A stretch of 64,000 nucleotides of DNA from Lactimicrobium massiliense (GCF_900343155.1 NZ_OUNG01000003.1:1-64000), one strand, 5' to 3'. Counted from the first letter of the stretch, positions 1 through 9,078 are shown. Numbers and translations are program-made. Notes: generated from the sequence alone by a model not told the origin.

Positions 1-127
1 TGTAGCCCTCCGGCACCGGAAGGTGCAGTGACTTCATTTCAGCAAGGTTTGCGCCCTTGCCGCCAAGAAGCTCACGCATGTTTGCATTTCCTTCAGCAAA
101 CTTATAGACATATTTCTTTTCTGTCAT
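1..127 (-). CDS. ppdK: Pyruvate, phosphate dikinase, N-terminal 42 residues (runs off the window)
   Basis: The 42 codons visible match the start of pyruvate, phosphate dikinase: a short lead followed by the glycine-rich [12 protein letters not shown] segment of the nucleotide-binding domain. The enzyme interconverts pyruvate, ATP and phosphate with PEP, AMP and pyrophosphate in the cytoplasm. The ATG is preceded by AGGAG at a good distance. It lies 12 bases after the FGGY kinase stop on the same strand, so it probably shares that transcript. That places a PEP/pyruvate enzyme directly behind a pathway yielding DHAP. The rest lies outside the window. Confidence 0.9.
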   Translation of the reverse strand, partial: MTEKKYVYKFAEGNANMRELLGGKGANLAEMKSLHLPVPEGY

Positions 128-139
128 TAATTTCTCCTA

Positions 140-1573
140 TTATCCTTGTATAATCCTTTTTCTGTTTTCCAACCATTTCTTGTAATAACTATGAATTAGA
201 TTATTGGGATCAGGTTCATATTCAACTATCTCAGGGTTATTACCTGATTCTTCACAGAGTGTACTGTTTGCAACGTTCACAAGTCCCAAAACTGTTGCCT
301 GGTTATAGCCATGTTTCAAAACAAGTTTCTTATTCGCCAGGCTTGCAATCATATTACATAATGTTTTTGACTGGAATCCGCCTCCGCATCCATAGATACG
401 CTCAGTATCATTACCTGTGATTTTGATGTTGCGCCATAACTCCTCATAAATTCCACAGGCGATATCACCAAGTACCGCATACATCATTTCCTGACGATTA
501 ACATTTAGCTGCAATGGTGATCTCATAAAGAAGCCACCATATTTCAATCCGTGTTTTTCATAAAAAAGCAAACTGTTAAATGAAGCAGTACAGGCAAAGT
601 CTCTCATGCCATCGTAGTAATTTTCAAGCTGATCATAGGAAATATCTGGGCAAAAAGCATCTTTCATCCGTTGATAATTCATCCCTGTTACACCGGGATT
701 CATTTCCATCAAGAATCCATTCCCTCCGAGATCTGCATCCATCCATAACCGCTCGTCAGGATCATTGATATAATTATCAGTCAAGCTGACAATAGGTGAT
801 GTTGTTCCTGACACGATAGCAATATCCCCTTTAGATACATCTGTCTGACGGATTGCTGTCTGAGTATCAGCTCCACCAACGATAAATACAGCATTATCAC
901 TCAGATTTAAAGCCGATTGATACTTCTTATGAATTTTTCCAAGAATTGTTCCTCCAGCTTTCAGTTCAGGAACAATCTTTATATCAAATCCATAATAACC
1001 GCACAGTTTCTCCGACCAATCTTTTTTCTGAATATCATACAGCTGACTTTCAGATGCATGGGAATATTCCATGCAAATATATCCAGTAAACAAATATCCA
1101 ATCCATTCACTTAAACTGGTAATCTTTGCAATGCGAGCATACTGATCAGGGTAAACTTTTCTAAACCCAAGCAACTTTCCAGCTCCAAAATCTTCCGTAA
1201 TCCACTTTCCAGAAATTGAATATATATCTGGATGCTGTTTTAATGGTTTCATGTACGCTCTGCCACGATTATCAATGTTTGGGAGTCCAATAAAAGCATT
1301 GCCATCACGATCAATCAGGACAAAACTTTGTCTAGCTCCAGCAGCAGAAATACCATCAATACGTATATCACGAAACTGTCGGCAGAGGTCTATGCAACCA
1401 CCCATCAACTTTTCAGCCCACTCATCCGGAATAAAATATTGCCCATCTTCATAGTTATTATCACGATAATAGGTATTAGAAAAATTGCGTAAGCCAAGAA
1501 TCTTTCCGTCTGATGAGACCAGAGATACTCGGCTGTTGCCTGTCCCCATATCAAACATCAGATAATATTTCAT
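140..1573 (-). CDS. FGGY-family carbohydrate kinase (YoaC-like)
   Basis: A 477-residue, normal-length FGGY sugar kinase. The N-terminus has the actin-like phosphate-1 loop (FDMGTGNSR); a second phosphate motif (GGADTQTAIRQ) lies near residue 233; IVSGTTSP follows near 255; and YGCGGGFQS near residue 396 is the adenosine motif. The family phosphorylates open-chain sugars or polyols with ATP. Its substrate cannot be read from sequence. It follows the 2-hydroxyacid dehydrogenase by one base and precedes ppdK. A kinase-dehydrogenase pair of this sort recalls Bacillus yoaC-yoaD. In this salvage cluster it may act on a by-product or an alternative sugar, but that is inference. Confidence 0.85.
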   Translation of the reverse strand: MKYYLMFDMGTGNSRVSLVSSDGKILGLRNFSNTYYRDNNYEDGQYFIPDEWAEKLMGGCIDLCRQFRDIRIDGISAAGARQSFVLIDRDGNAFIGLPNIDNRGRAYMKPLKQHPDIYSISGKWITEDFGAGKLLGFRKVYPDQYARIAKITSLSEWIGYLFTGYICMEYSHASESQLYDIQKKDWSEKLCGYYGFDIKIVPELKAGGTILGKIHKKYQSALNLSDNAVFIVGGADTQTAIRQTDVSKGDIAIVSGTTSPIVSLTDNYINDPDERLWMDADLGGNGFLMEMNPGVTGMNYQRMKDAFCPDISYDQLENYYDGMRDFACTASFNSLLFYEKHGLKYGGFFMRSPLQLNVNRQEMMYAVLGDIACGIYEELWRNIKITGNDTERIYGCGGGFQSKTLCNMIASLANKKLVLKHGYNQATVLGLVNVANSTLCEESGNNPEIVEYEPDPNNLIHSYYKKWLENRKRIIQG

Positions 1574-1574
1574 A

Positions 1575-2555
1575 TTACAGCACTTCCTTGTTAAACACGA
1601 CCTTATCTAAGTCTTTTTTGCTCATCAATTTTTCAATTCGATCATTCAAAATTTCAGATTGATGATCCGTCACTTCATATGTCGCCCCACAGATATGTGG
1701 TGTAAGCAAAACATTTGGACATTTTAAGATTTCCAAATCTTTCTTTTCTGGCGGTTCTTGATCAAGAACATCCAGAATTGCACCGCCAATTCTTTTTTCA
1801 TTTAAAACCTTCATTAATGCATCACTATCGACTAATGCAGATCTTGCTGCATTTACAAAGAGAGCATTAGGCTTCATTAAGGAGAGCAGATATTCATTTA
1901 CCATTCCTTTTGTATCATCTGTCACTGCTGCGTGAAGAGTAACAACATCACTGGTGCTGAAAATGTTTTCCAACGTTACGTTATGATAATGTCCCTGATC
2001 ACCTTTAATAAAAGGATCATAGAAAGAAATATCACATTCAAAAGCATCCAAAAGCTTTGCGACTGCACGACCGACAGCTCCAAAGCCTACAATTCCAACC
2101 TTTTTATGTTGCAGTTCATGCCCCATCCAAAGATAATAAGGAGTTGTTCCTTTTACCCATCCACCATCTTTTATCCATTGAGTAGATGGGATTGTATTCC
2201 TCCAGAAGGTCAGAATAAGGCCGACCACCATTTCAGCAACTGCCTGGCGGTTTCTTCCAGGTGTGCAAAGTACGGGAACTTTATGTCTGGTGCACGCTTC
2301 AACATCAATATTTGCAGGATTGCCACGGCAATCACCAATAAACTTCAGATCAGGATATCCAGTCAACACTTTCTCCGTTACTCTGTCAAGCTCTGTAATA
2401 AGTGCATCCGGCTTAACATCCTTCAGATGTTCAAGCATTTCATCCTCATAATAACGCTCACCATTTGTTGTCCAAGGCTCATAAACTATTTCAAAATGTT
2501 CTTTCAATTCTTCCAAGCATTCTTTCTTGTATGGTGCTCTGACATAAATTTTCAT
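1575..2555 (-). CDS. D-isomer-specific 2-hydroxyacid dehydrogenase (YoaD/SerA-like)
   Basis: A 326-residue NAD-dependent 2-hydroxyacid dehydrogenase. A Rossmann motif GFGAVG near residue 157 follows the N-terminal substrate half. NAARSALVD near 236 carries the substrate Arg, and DVLDQEPPE near 263 and TPHICGAT near 286 carry the catalytic Glu and His. The family oxidises or reduces D-2-hydroxy acids such as glycerate, lactate or phosphoglycerate. No ACT regulatory domain follows, so it is not a full-length SerA. It is separated from the upstream alcohol dehydrogenase by a long hairpin and is almost contiguous with the FGGY kinase, so these two may be expressed at a lower level. The exact substrate is unknown. 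Confidence 0.85.
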   Translation of the reverse strand: MKIYVRAPYKKECLEELKEHFEIVYEPWTTNGERYYEDEMLEHLKDVKPDALITELDRVTEKVLTGYPDLKFIGDCRGNPANIDVEACTRHKVPVLCTPGRNRQAVAEMVVGLILTFWRNTIPSTQWIKDGGWVKGTTPYYLWMGHELQHKKVGIVGFGAVGRAVAKLLDAFECDISFYDPFIKGDQGHYHNVTLENIFSTSDVVTLHAAVTDDTKGMVNEYLLSLMKPNALFVNAARSALVDSDALMKVLNEKRIGGAILDVLDQEPPEKKDLEILKCPNVLLTPHICGATYEVTDHQSEILNDRIEKLMSKKDLDKVVFNKEVL

Positions 2556-2598
2556 ATTATTTTTTCTCCAATTTATATAATATTTTCCAATTGAATAA

Positions 2599-2648
2599 AG
2601 GCTCTTACATGAATATGATGCAGCTGCCTGCTATTCACATAAGAGCCT
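2599..2648 (-). terminator. Long hairpin between the alcohol dehydrogenase and dehydrogenase-kinase genes
   Basis: Outer arms AGGCTCTTA and TAAGAGCCT pair perfectly and the pairing continues inward to about 17 bp, followed on the minus strand by a short T-rich run. It fits a partial intrinsic terminator or processing hairpin splitting the operon. Confidence 0.6.
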
Positions 2649-2673
2649 GATAGAAAGGGGCTATTTTTATGAT

Positions 2674-3840
2674 TTACAAGGCAAGCTTCAAGACTTCAAT
2701 AAACCTGTCTTTATCCAGAGGGTAATAATGTCCTACTGGTTGTGTATTATTGTTAGTTGCGTTATTTGCCATGAGTTCAAATTTGGAATCATCAATTCCC
2801 AGCTCAGTTAAAGTAGTCTTCAATCCAAGCATCCTGTAGAACTCCTCCAGTTTTTCAACAAGCTTCAATGTCATTTCTGTTTCAGTATAATTGGCATAAT
2901 CAACATTAAATACACGGTTGGCAAACTGTGCAGTCTTATGAGGATGATGTACCGCAACATATTTCAAATATGCAAGCATTACCACAGCCATTCCTTCACC
3001 ATGAGTAATACCATACTCTGCGGACAGTTCATGTTCTACACGATGCGAAGCCCAGTCATCCTGACGACCAGTGTTCAACAAATTGTTATGAGAAATAGAA
3101 GCCAACCATTGAACCTCTGCTCTTGCCTGGTAATCATCTTGGTTCTTCATGATTCTTTCACCATTCAGCATTAAAGCCTTGGCAGCACCTTCCAATAAAT
3201 AATCTGTTGTATCAACATGCTCTGTATTAGTCCAATATCTTTCCATCTGATGAGAAAGGATGTCAGAAATGCCACACGCCCACTGATATCTAGGAAGTTT
3301 TGCAGTATAATCAGGATCCATTACTGCAAAACGAGGAATCAGCATTTCATTTTCATAGCCGATTTTATGGTCACCATTTGTAATAATTGCCGCATTTGAC
3401 GTTTCTGATCCACTCGCAGCAATTGTTGAAATTGCTCCAATAGGCAAACATGTTTCAGGGACTGCCTTTCCTTCAAAGAAATCCCAAACATCACCATCAT
3501 ATGGAATACCTAAGGCAATGGTTTTAGCGGTATCAACAGATGAACCTCCACCAACTGCCATCACGAAATCAGTATTATTTGCTTTGCCAACTTTAATCAT
3601 TTCACGGCATAATTCAATTTTCGGATTAGGAACAACATTGCCATTTGTAATAAACTTGATTCCAAGATCCTTACAAATATTGCCAAGAGTATCATAAATC
3701 CCCAGTGTTTTTACAAATTCTCCACTGTAAACCATGATCATTGACTTTACGTCAAGCTTCTTTAAGACATTTTTTACTGGTTCAGCCCACTGCTGCCCAA
3801 AGATAATTCTGGCTGGATTAATATATTCAAAATCAATCAT
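2674..3840 (-). CDS. Iron-containing alcohol dehydrogenase (BdhA/YqhD type)
   Basis: A 388-residue group III alcohol dehydrogenase of normal length. GGGSSVDTAK near residue 97 is the nucleotide-binding signature. Metal ligands are supplied by DILSHQMERYW near 193 and by the two His of SHRVEHELSAEYGITHGEG near 265-285. The family reduces small aldehydes with NAD(P)H. It lies 20 bases downstream of the class II aldolase. In the DHAP shunt the aldolase releases acetaldehyde (from 5-deoxyribose) or 2-methylthioacetaldehyde (from methylthioribose), and an alcohol dehydrogenase removes the aldehyde. That role is inferred from context. Confidence 0.88.
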   Translation of the reverse strand: MIDFEYINPARIIFGQQWAEPVKNVLKKLDVKSMIMVYSGEFVKTLGIYDTLGNICKDLGIKFITNGNVVPNPKIELCREMIKVGKANNTDFVMAVGGGSSVDTAKTIALGIPYDGDVWDFFEGKAVPETCLPIGAISTIAASGSETSNAAIITNGDHKIGYENEMLIPRFAVMDPDYTAKLPRYQWACGISDILSHQMERYWTNTEHVDTTDYLLEGAAKALMLNGERIMKNQDDYQARAEVQWLASISHNNLLNTGRQDDWASHRVEHELSAEYGITHGEGMAVVMLAYLKYVAVHHPHKTAQFANRVFNVDYANYTETEMTLKLVEKLEEFYRMLGLKTTLTELGIDDSKFELMANNATNNNTQPVGHYYPLDKDRFIEVLKLAL

Positions 3841-3860
3841 AGACCATTTTTAACTCCAAC

Positions 3861-4517
3861 TTATTTCTTCTCCTTAACTTGGCCATATGTTCCAAATCTC
3901 TTCATGACGACTTTCATCTGGCCATCTGTGAGAATATTAGGCTGACCAACGCACAGGCATCTCCACTGAATTTCAGCAATAAATTCACATTCTCTTGCAA
4001 GAGAGAATGCTGAGTCGAGATTTTTACCCACAGTAATCAGTCCATGGTTCTCCAGCAGACATGCGTTGCAATCACCAATTGTTTCAGCTACAACACTAGC
4101 CAATTCCGGAGTACCAAATGTCGCGTATGGAGCAACAGGAACTTCACTTGCTCCTGTATCTGCCAAAATATAGTTTACAGACTTGATTGGCATATTCAGT
4201 GTGGCAAGTACTGTAGCAAACATTGAATGTGTATGTACACACGCTCTTGCCTCAGGCTTCTTTAAATACAAAGCCCTATGCATTCCATTTTCACTGGATG
4301 GCTTACGGTTTCCTTCAACAATTGTGCCATCAAGTTTCATAATCACAACATCTTCAGGCTTTGTCTTAAAATAGTCGATTCCGGAAGGACTAATTGCCAT
4401 ATTTCCTGTTTCAGGATCATAGATGGAAATATTTCCACCAGTACCTGTGGTCAGGTGCTCATTAATCATTTTCTTACCATACTCAACAACAAGTTCACGT
4501 TCTTTTTCCATTAACAT
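3861..4517 (-). CDS. Class II aldolase (Ald2/DrdA/FucA-like)
   Basis: A 218-residue class II aldolase/adducin-family protein. GGNISIYD near residue 24, SSENGMH near 77, the zinc-binding HTHS near 96 and ENHGL near 158 supply the expected metal ligands and catalytic region. Such enzymes split ketose 1-phosphates into DHAP and an aldehyde. Between mutarotase/isomerase/kinase genes and an alcohol dehydrogenase, the best substrate is 5-deoxyribulose 1-phosphate or 5-methylthioribulose 1-phosphate. L-fuculose 1-phosphate aldolase is the alternative from sequence alone, but no fucose isomerase or fuculokinase is present. AAAGGAG lies upstream of the chosen ATG. Confidence 0.88.
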   Translation of the reverse strand: MLMEKERELVVEYGKKMINEHLTTGTGGNISIYDPETGNMAISPSGIDYFKTKPEDVVIMKLDGTIVEGNRKPSSENGMHRALYLKKPEARACVHTHSMFATVLATLNMPIKSVNYILADTGASEVPVAPYATFGTPELASVVAETIGDCNACLLENHGLITVGKNLDSAFSLARECEFIAEIQWRCLCVGQPNILTDGQMKVVMKRFGTYGQVKEKK

Positions 4518-4547
4518 AGTTTTTATCTCCTTTTCTCTTTTGAAGAT

Positions 4548-4985
4548 TCAATTTTTATCAAACCACGGACCCTTTCGAAGAATGATACATCCAAAGTATT
4601 GCTGTTCAGAAGTCTGAACAGAGACAAACGCATCTTTTGCTTTTGAATAGAATCCGAAGCGACCAGTATGATCAAATGTTGCCTTTGGTTCGTACTTCAA
4701 TACAATATTGCGGAATTCTTTCCAAACGGTCGGAATCATATCTGGATGATCGGTTGAGCCCATTAATATCACAGGTGCGCCAGGCTCATCTACATCAAGA
4801 GGAAGTAACTGTAAAATAGCATCCAGCAGATCTGTTGCCCTCACACCGTCAGCTCTGACAAATCGTTTTCCTGTAGAAACTGCAGGATAATTACAATCAC
4901 CTAAAACAATTGTGTCACCATGACCCATTTCAGCTAAATCTTTCAATAGTTCTGGTGAAATTAATGGTGATATTCCCTTCAGCAT
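4548..4985 (-). CDS. FucU/RbsD-family sugar mutarotase
   Basis: A 145-residue protein matching the fucose mutarotase/ribose pyranase family in length. The early AEMGHGD contains the conserved catalytic His and Asp, and the C-terminal half keeps the aromatic segment (FGFYSKAKDAF) that closes the sugar pocket. The family speeds anomer or ring-form exchange of free sugars. It starts 2 bases after mtnA ends, between isomerase and aldolase, so it is part of the salvage operon. The natural guess is supply of the anomer used by the kinase, that is, 5-deoxyribose or methylthioribose. This gene is not part of the minimal described kinase-isomerase-aldolase set. Confidence 0.85.
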   Translation of the reverse strand: MLKGISPLISPELLKDLAEMGHGDTIVLGDCNYPAVSTGKRFVRADGVRATDLLDAILQLLPLDVDEPGAPVILMGSTDHPDMIPTVWKEFRNIVLKYEPKATFDHTGRFGFYSKAKDAFVSVQTSEQQYFGCIILRKGPWFDKN

Positions 4986-4987
4986 AA

Positions 4988-6049
4988 TTATTCTCCATCT
5001 AAATATTTATGTACATCTTCCGGTGCATAAATACCTTTATCTGTAACAATACCTGTAACCAATTCAGGCGGGGTTACATCAAATGCTGGATAATATCCTT
5101 TTACACCATTCATTGTAATCTTTTGGCCAAGAGACTCTGTTACCAGTTCTGGATCTCTTTCTTCAATAACTACATTTGACATTGTAGGATGCTTTGGATC
5201 TGGTGTTCCAGTACAATAGTATGGTATTCCCTGAAAACGTGCAGCAAGAGCAATCTGAAAGGTTCCAATCTTATTGACAACATGACCGTCCATTGTAATT
5301 ACATCAGAAGCTGATGTAAATAAATCAATATGTTTTTTCTTCATTACATATCCTGGCATATTATCAGTGATTACTGTTACATCAAATCCCATATCACATG
5401 CAACACTTGCCGTTAATCGTGCTCCTTGATAATAAGGACGAGTTTCAGCACAGAATACTTTTACATCCTTCCCCATTCTGCGGCATTCTCTTAACATTGT
5501 GCCAACTACTGTTCCAGCAAAACATTGAGTGAGAATGGTTCCATTGTCAGGAATTTTCTCAGCGATATTGTGTCCAATGATGGTATATCTTCTATAATTA
5601 TTATTCTCATAATTATAGGCATACTCAAACATTGCATCAACAAGATCCTGACCAGTGATTCCTTTGTCCACAATTTCTTTGGCAACTGCCACTGCTCCGT
5701 TTACAATACCTTCCATCTGAGCAGCCGTTGTAGGTCTTGCGTGAGATAATTCATAAGCAGCCTTAGAAAGATAATCAATTATCTTTTTAGGATCATGCTC
5801 ATCTTTAATTTCATAGGCTGATAAAGCCATCCCCATCGCTGCTGCAGTATACGGTCCTTCAGACTGCGTAATCATATCTTTAATCGCTTTTGCAACTTCT
5901 TGATGTGTATGGCAAGTTACAAATTCAGTGCGGATAGGATAAATAGTACGATTCAAAATTCTTACAGTTCCGTTTTCATACCACGCCACATTTTCAAATC
6001 TAAGCATGAACGCAAGATCGGCATCTTGTCTGTCTTTGAGTTCAATCAT
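4988..6049 (-). CDS. mtnA: MtnA-like 5-methylthioribose/5-deoxyribose 1-phosphate isomerase
   Basis: A 353-residue member of the eIF2B-related isomerases. TQCFAGTVVGT near residue 179 holds the catalytic Cys, ITDNMPG near 233 the catalytic Asp, and NKIGTFQIALAA near 263 the conserved C-terminal loop. It converts aldose 1-phosphate to ketose 1-phosphate. The loop usually read as GADRI...NGD is SASDVITMDGH here, so the protein has diverged from textbook MtnA. This fits the broader methylthioribose/deoxyribose class but does not prove it. The start overlaps the kinase stop by 4 bases (ATGA), indicating translational coupling. Confidence 0.87.
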   Translation of the reverse strand: MIELKDRQDADLAFMLRFENVAWYENGTVRILNRTIYPIRTEFVTCHTHQEVAKAIKDMITQSEGPYTAAAMGMALSAYEIKDEHDPKKIIDYLSKAAYELSHARPTTAAQMEGIVNGAVAVAKEIVDKGITGQDLVDAMFEYAYNYENNNYRRYTIIGHNIAEKIPDNGTILTQCFAGTVVGTMLRECRRMGKDVKVFCAETRPYYQGARLTASVACDMGFDVTVITDNMPGYVMKKKHIDLFTSASDVITMDGHVVNKIGTFQIALAARFQGIPYYCTGTPDPKHPTMSNVVIEERDPELVTESLGQKITMNGVKGYYPAFDVTPPELVTGIVTDKGIYAPEDVHKYLDGE

Positions 6050-7260
6050 TTGATCAGTTCCTCTTCAAATACTTTTGTGATATCGGAGCCATTGCGAAAC
6101 TCTCCACGGTTTTCAATAAATATCATGCCCGTTTTAATCAAAGTTTCATCAACTTTAACACGCTGATCATGATCAGTTACACTTGTCACCTCAGCAACCT
6201 TTGAATCACCTACAGTCCTCCGTATCATTTCAGTGCCTGCGTATCCCATAGAATCAGCCATAACAGAGGCAAGATAATTCTTCTTGAATTCAGTATTATA
6301 CAGAGGGAATTTCACCTGTTCGTCATACTTCTTACTGAGCTTTTCATATGTCAGATCATACATTTCTTCAATCTGTTCCTTTACCCATGTAAGGAACTGA
6401 GAATTGTCTGAATCTGTAACTGCTTTATTAGCCCAGGCGAAGAACATATTGCCAATTACATTGCCGATGTCATATCCCATAGGCCCATAGAATGCAAATT
6501 CAGGGTCAAGCACTTTAATGCCACTGTTATTTACGAAAATGGAACCACTGTGAAGATCACCATGAAGAAGTGCCTGCGCATTATTCATAAAGTTATTTCT
6601 TAGATAACCAACTTCTGCATGAAGATGTTCATTATCATAAAGGTTTTCTTTTACAAAATCTTCTTCACCCTTAGTAATTGTGTTCTGATTTTTATAATTA
6701 TAATATGGTTCAGTTAAGACAAGATCTTCCGTAATATCGCAACATTCAATATTTGTGAATAACTGGACCTTCTTTTTCTTCTCATGTCTGTCCAAGATAA
6801 GATCGGTGGTTGGCAGCAGTGTATCAGCCATAAATGTCGTAATATCATCCGCAAGTTTTTCAAATGTCTTTCCAGTCATCATTTCCTTACGAAGATTTTT
6901 ATATTCAGATACATCCTCCATTGTTAAAGCACACATTGCCTCATTATAATTATAAATTTCTGGAACATAGCCAGGAGCAAGTCGACCTTCCGTTGCCAGG
7001 ATTTCATATTCGATCTTGTTATGATGTGTATCAAATGGTCTACCTGAAGAGCGAAGATAAATATCTGCCTGTTTAACAACTAATGACTTTCCATTTTTCT
7101 TATCTACAACTTTGAACACATAATTGATATTTCCATCACCAATTTCAGAAGCTTCAAGATCAGCATCTTCTGCGAAGAAATCAGGAAGATTATCTTTCAC
7201 AAAATCAATTACCGATTTGGTATCCATCAGAAAATGCTTAGAATACTTTGTTTCAGTCAT
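6046..7260 (-). CDS. mtnK: MtnK-like S-methyl-5-thioribose (5-deoxyribose) kinase
   Basis: A 404-residue kinase of the choline/aminoglycoside phosphotransferase fold. Near the N-terminus IGDGNINYVFKV forms the ATP loop and VVKQADIYLR holds the ATP Lys. LLHGDLHSGSIF near residue 230 is the catalytic loop and VLDPEFAFYGPMGYDIGN near 250 the metal motif, both as in MtnK. It makes the 1-phosphate of methylthioribose, and related enzymes act on 5-deoxyribose. The start chosen is the ATG at 7260 with GGAGGTG 5 bases upstream. The longer reading from 7281 lacks a site. It is followed by a coupled mtnA. Confidence 0.9.
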   Translation of the reverse strand: MTETKYSKHFLMDTKSVIDFVKDNLPDFFAEDADLEASEIGDGNINYVFKVVDKKNGKSLVVKQADIYLRSSGRPFDTHHNKIEYEILATEGRLAPGYVPEIYNYNEAMCALTMEDVSEYKNLRKEMMTGKTFEKLADDITTFMADTLLPTTDLILDRHEKKKKVQLFTNIECCDITEDLVLTEPYYNYKNQNTITKGEEDFVKENLYDNEHLHAEVGYLRNNFMNNAQALLHGDLHSGSIFVNNSGIKVLDPEFAFYGPMGYDIGNVIGNMFFAWANKAVTDSDNSQFLTWVKEQIEEMYDLTYEKLSKKYDEQVKFPLYNTEFKKNYLASVMADSMGYAGTEMIRRTVGDSKVAEVTSVTDHDQRVKVDETLIKTGMIFIENRGEFRNGSDITKVFEEELIK

Positions 7261-7289
7261 TTTACACCTCCAAAAATTCAATAAATATT

Positions 7290-7335
7290 AAGAAGCTGCA
7301 GTTAATAATATATTTCCAGCTCTCTGCAGCTTCTT
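7290..7335 (-). terminator. Hairpin between carrier and kinase genes
   Basis: Perfect 12-bp arms (AAGAAGCTGCAG / CTGCAGCTTCTT) flank a 22-base loop. The following T-run is poor, so it may be a partial terminator or an mRNA stabiliser separating the carrier message from the enzyme genes. Confidence 0.55.
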
Positions 7336-7356
7336 TAAGAAATAGCTATTTATTAC

Positions 7357-8700
7357 TCAGGCAGCTGTTTTATCTTTAGTCTTTATCTTGCCGTTAACAA
7401 CGCCCTTAGGGAATCCAATGAGAATGAAGATGATTCCAAATGCAAACATCAGCCAAGAATAGAACACATATGGCATAATTGTTACTGGCGGAATGCTTGC
7501 CAATCCACCAGCCACAAGCAATTGTCCTGCATAAGGAGTAATGCCATTACCAGCAGAGCTGAACAAGTCGAGAATCGATGCTGTCCGGGCAGGTGCAATG
7601 CCAAACTTTTCAGAAATATCCTTTGCAATCGGTCCACAAGCAATAATAGAAAGTGTATTGTTTGTTGTAGCAATATCTACCAATGTGACAAGCAGAGCAA
7701 TAGAAAGTTCTGCACCAACTCTTCCCTTTGTATGCTTACCGATTGTATTTAATAGCCAATCAATACCTCCAAGGTATTTCATGAATGCAATTACACCACC
7801 AACGAAGATTGTAATCACAGCCATGTCCTCCATTCCAGTCATTCCGTCATGAATAACATTGAAGCACTGAATGAAGGTGAAATCACCATGAGCAATACCA
7901 ATAATAACTCCTGCAACAATTGACAGTCCCATTGCCGGCACAACGTTTAGTCCAGCAAGAGATAATGCAATGATCATGATATATGGAATCAGATTCACAA
8001 AACTCCAAGCACCACCCATGTTGATGGATTCAGCGTTAATAGGCCAGAATGCCAGAATAATGCAATTGATAATAACTGCTGGAAGAACCATGAGAAAGTT
8101 AGCCTTAAACTTATCTTTCATTCCAACACCCTGAGTTGTAGTAGCAGCGATTGTTGTGTCTGAAATGAATGAAAGGTTATCGCCAAACATTGCTCCACCT
8201 ACAACAATTCCACAAATCAACGGAATACTAGCACCAGTCGCTTTTCCGATTTCAATACCAATTGGAAGAAGTGCTGTAACAGTTCCCATTGAGGTGCCCA
8301 TTGCAAACGACAGTACACAGCCGATCAGGAATAATCCTGGAAGGATTGCTCTTGCTGGAAGAATGCTCAGCATCAAGTTTGTTACACTCGTTGTTGCATG
8401 CATTGCGCCAGCTACACCATAGAATCCTCCTGCGAGCATGTAGATGATAACAACGAGAATCAGCGTTTTATCGCCGCCTCCCTCGCAGAACATGTCAACC
8501 TTTTGTCCGAATGTTAATTTTTCGCCAGGTTTTTTTATCATGAATGACACAACCATGGCGACAAACATACCGATCATGAGAGGGAAATTATCGAAGCTGC
8601 CGGATCCTACTCCCATTAAAAAGTAAATGGCAAGGAAAACCAGTAATGGAACGAGACCCATAAAACTTCCCTTTTTCTGTTCATTATTTTTGGTACTCAT
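7357..8700 (-). CDS. NhaC-family Na+/H+ antiporter-like carrier, probable sugar/SAM by-product importer
   Basis: A 447-residue integral membrane protein with about 11-12 hydrophobic segments. The signature GDNLSFISDTTIAATTTQG near residue 180 is that of NhaC/MleN carriers. The start is the ATG at 8700, preceded by AAAGGAG; a GTG at 8721 would place this site inside the gene. NhaC relatives include Na+/H+ and malate/lactate antiporters and the predicted methionine carrier MetT. As first gene of the salvage operon it is a good candidate for uptake of methylthioribose or 5-deoxyribose, or for export of a product. Neither substrate nor direction is shown by the sequence. Confidence 0.85.
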   Translation of the reverse strand: MSTKNNEQKKGSFMGLVPLLVFLAIYFLMGVGSGSFDNFPLMIGMFVAMVVSFMIKKPGEKLTFGQKVDMFCEGGGDKTLILVVIIYMLAGGFYGVAGAMHATTSVTNLMLSILPARAILPGLFLIGCVLSFAMGTSMGTVTALLPIGIEIGKATGASIPLICGIVVGGAMFGDNLSFISDTTIAATTTQGVGMKDKFKANFLMVLPAVIINCIILAFWPINAESINMGGAWSFVNLIPYIMIIALSLAGLNVVPAMGLSIVAGVIIGIAHGDFTFIQCFNVIHDGMTGMEDMAVITIFVGGVIAFMKYLGGIDWLLNTIGKHTKGRVGAELSIALLVTLVDIATTNNTLSIIACGPIAKDISEKFGIAPARTASILDLFSSAGNGITPYAGQLLVAGGLASIPPVTIMPYVFYSWLMFAFGIIFILIGFPKGVVNGKIKTKDKTAA

Positions 8701-8772
8701 ATTTTCTCCTTTTTGTTGCACTTTGATTTTTGTTGGTATGCTTAGCTAAGTTCCACGTATATATTTGCTCTT

Positions 8773-8972
8773 AATTCAACATTTGTCAACAGAAACCGCT
8801 TACAAAATCATTTTATTTTTTGAAATGCTTTGATTTATGATAACAGCCAACAGATTCCAACATGTATAAGATCTGCCAATACAAGATAAACAAGAAGCAG
8901 TCGGAAAGAGCCTGATATTATCCGGACGCAAAAAATCATAAATTACAATTTTCAAAGCAATTCAACATTTGT
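8773..8972. promoter_or_regulatory. Pair of 14-bp direct repeats in the divergent promoter region
   Basis: AATTCAACATTTGT occurs exactly twice, at 8773-8786 and 8959-8972, 186 bases apart. One copy lies near the carrier gene and one near the DeoR gene. Identical sites on both sides of a divergent intergenic region are what a DeoR-type repressor controlling its own gene and the operon would need. No other copy was noticed in the window. Confidence 0.55.
8791..8804. promoter_or_regulatory. Candidate catabolite-responsive element (cre)
   Basis: AGAAACCGCTTACA agrees with the Bacillota CcpA box TGAAARCGYTWNCA at 12 of 14 positions, including the central CG. It lies about 95 bases before the carrier start, next to one DeoR-type repeat. 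It would place the salvage operon under carbon catabolite control. Confidence 0.45.
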
Positions 8973-9078
8973 ATAATTTTATTATGTATTAATCAAGATA
9001 AATATATTGACGTTTATTCTTTGAATACATTGAATATTCTAGAGCCTTTTGAGACTTAACATTAGGAAGGAATTTATC

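Noticed and set aside
3861-4517. Assignment as L-fuculose-phosphate aldolase of a fucose pathway
   Set aside because: No fucose isomerase or fuculokinase; mtnK- and mtnA-like neighbours favour the DHAP shunt.
8722-9048. Possible SAM (S-box) riboswitch before the salvage operon
   Set aside because: No recognisable S-box helices or terminator; repeats and a cre-like box explain the region better.
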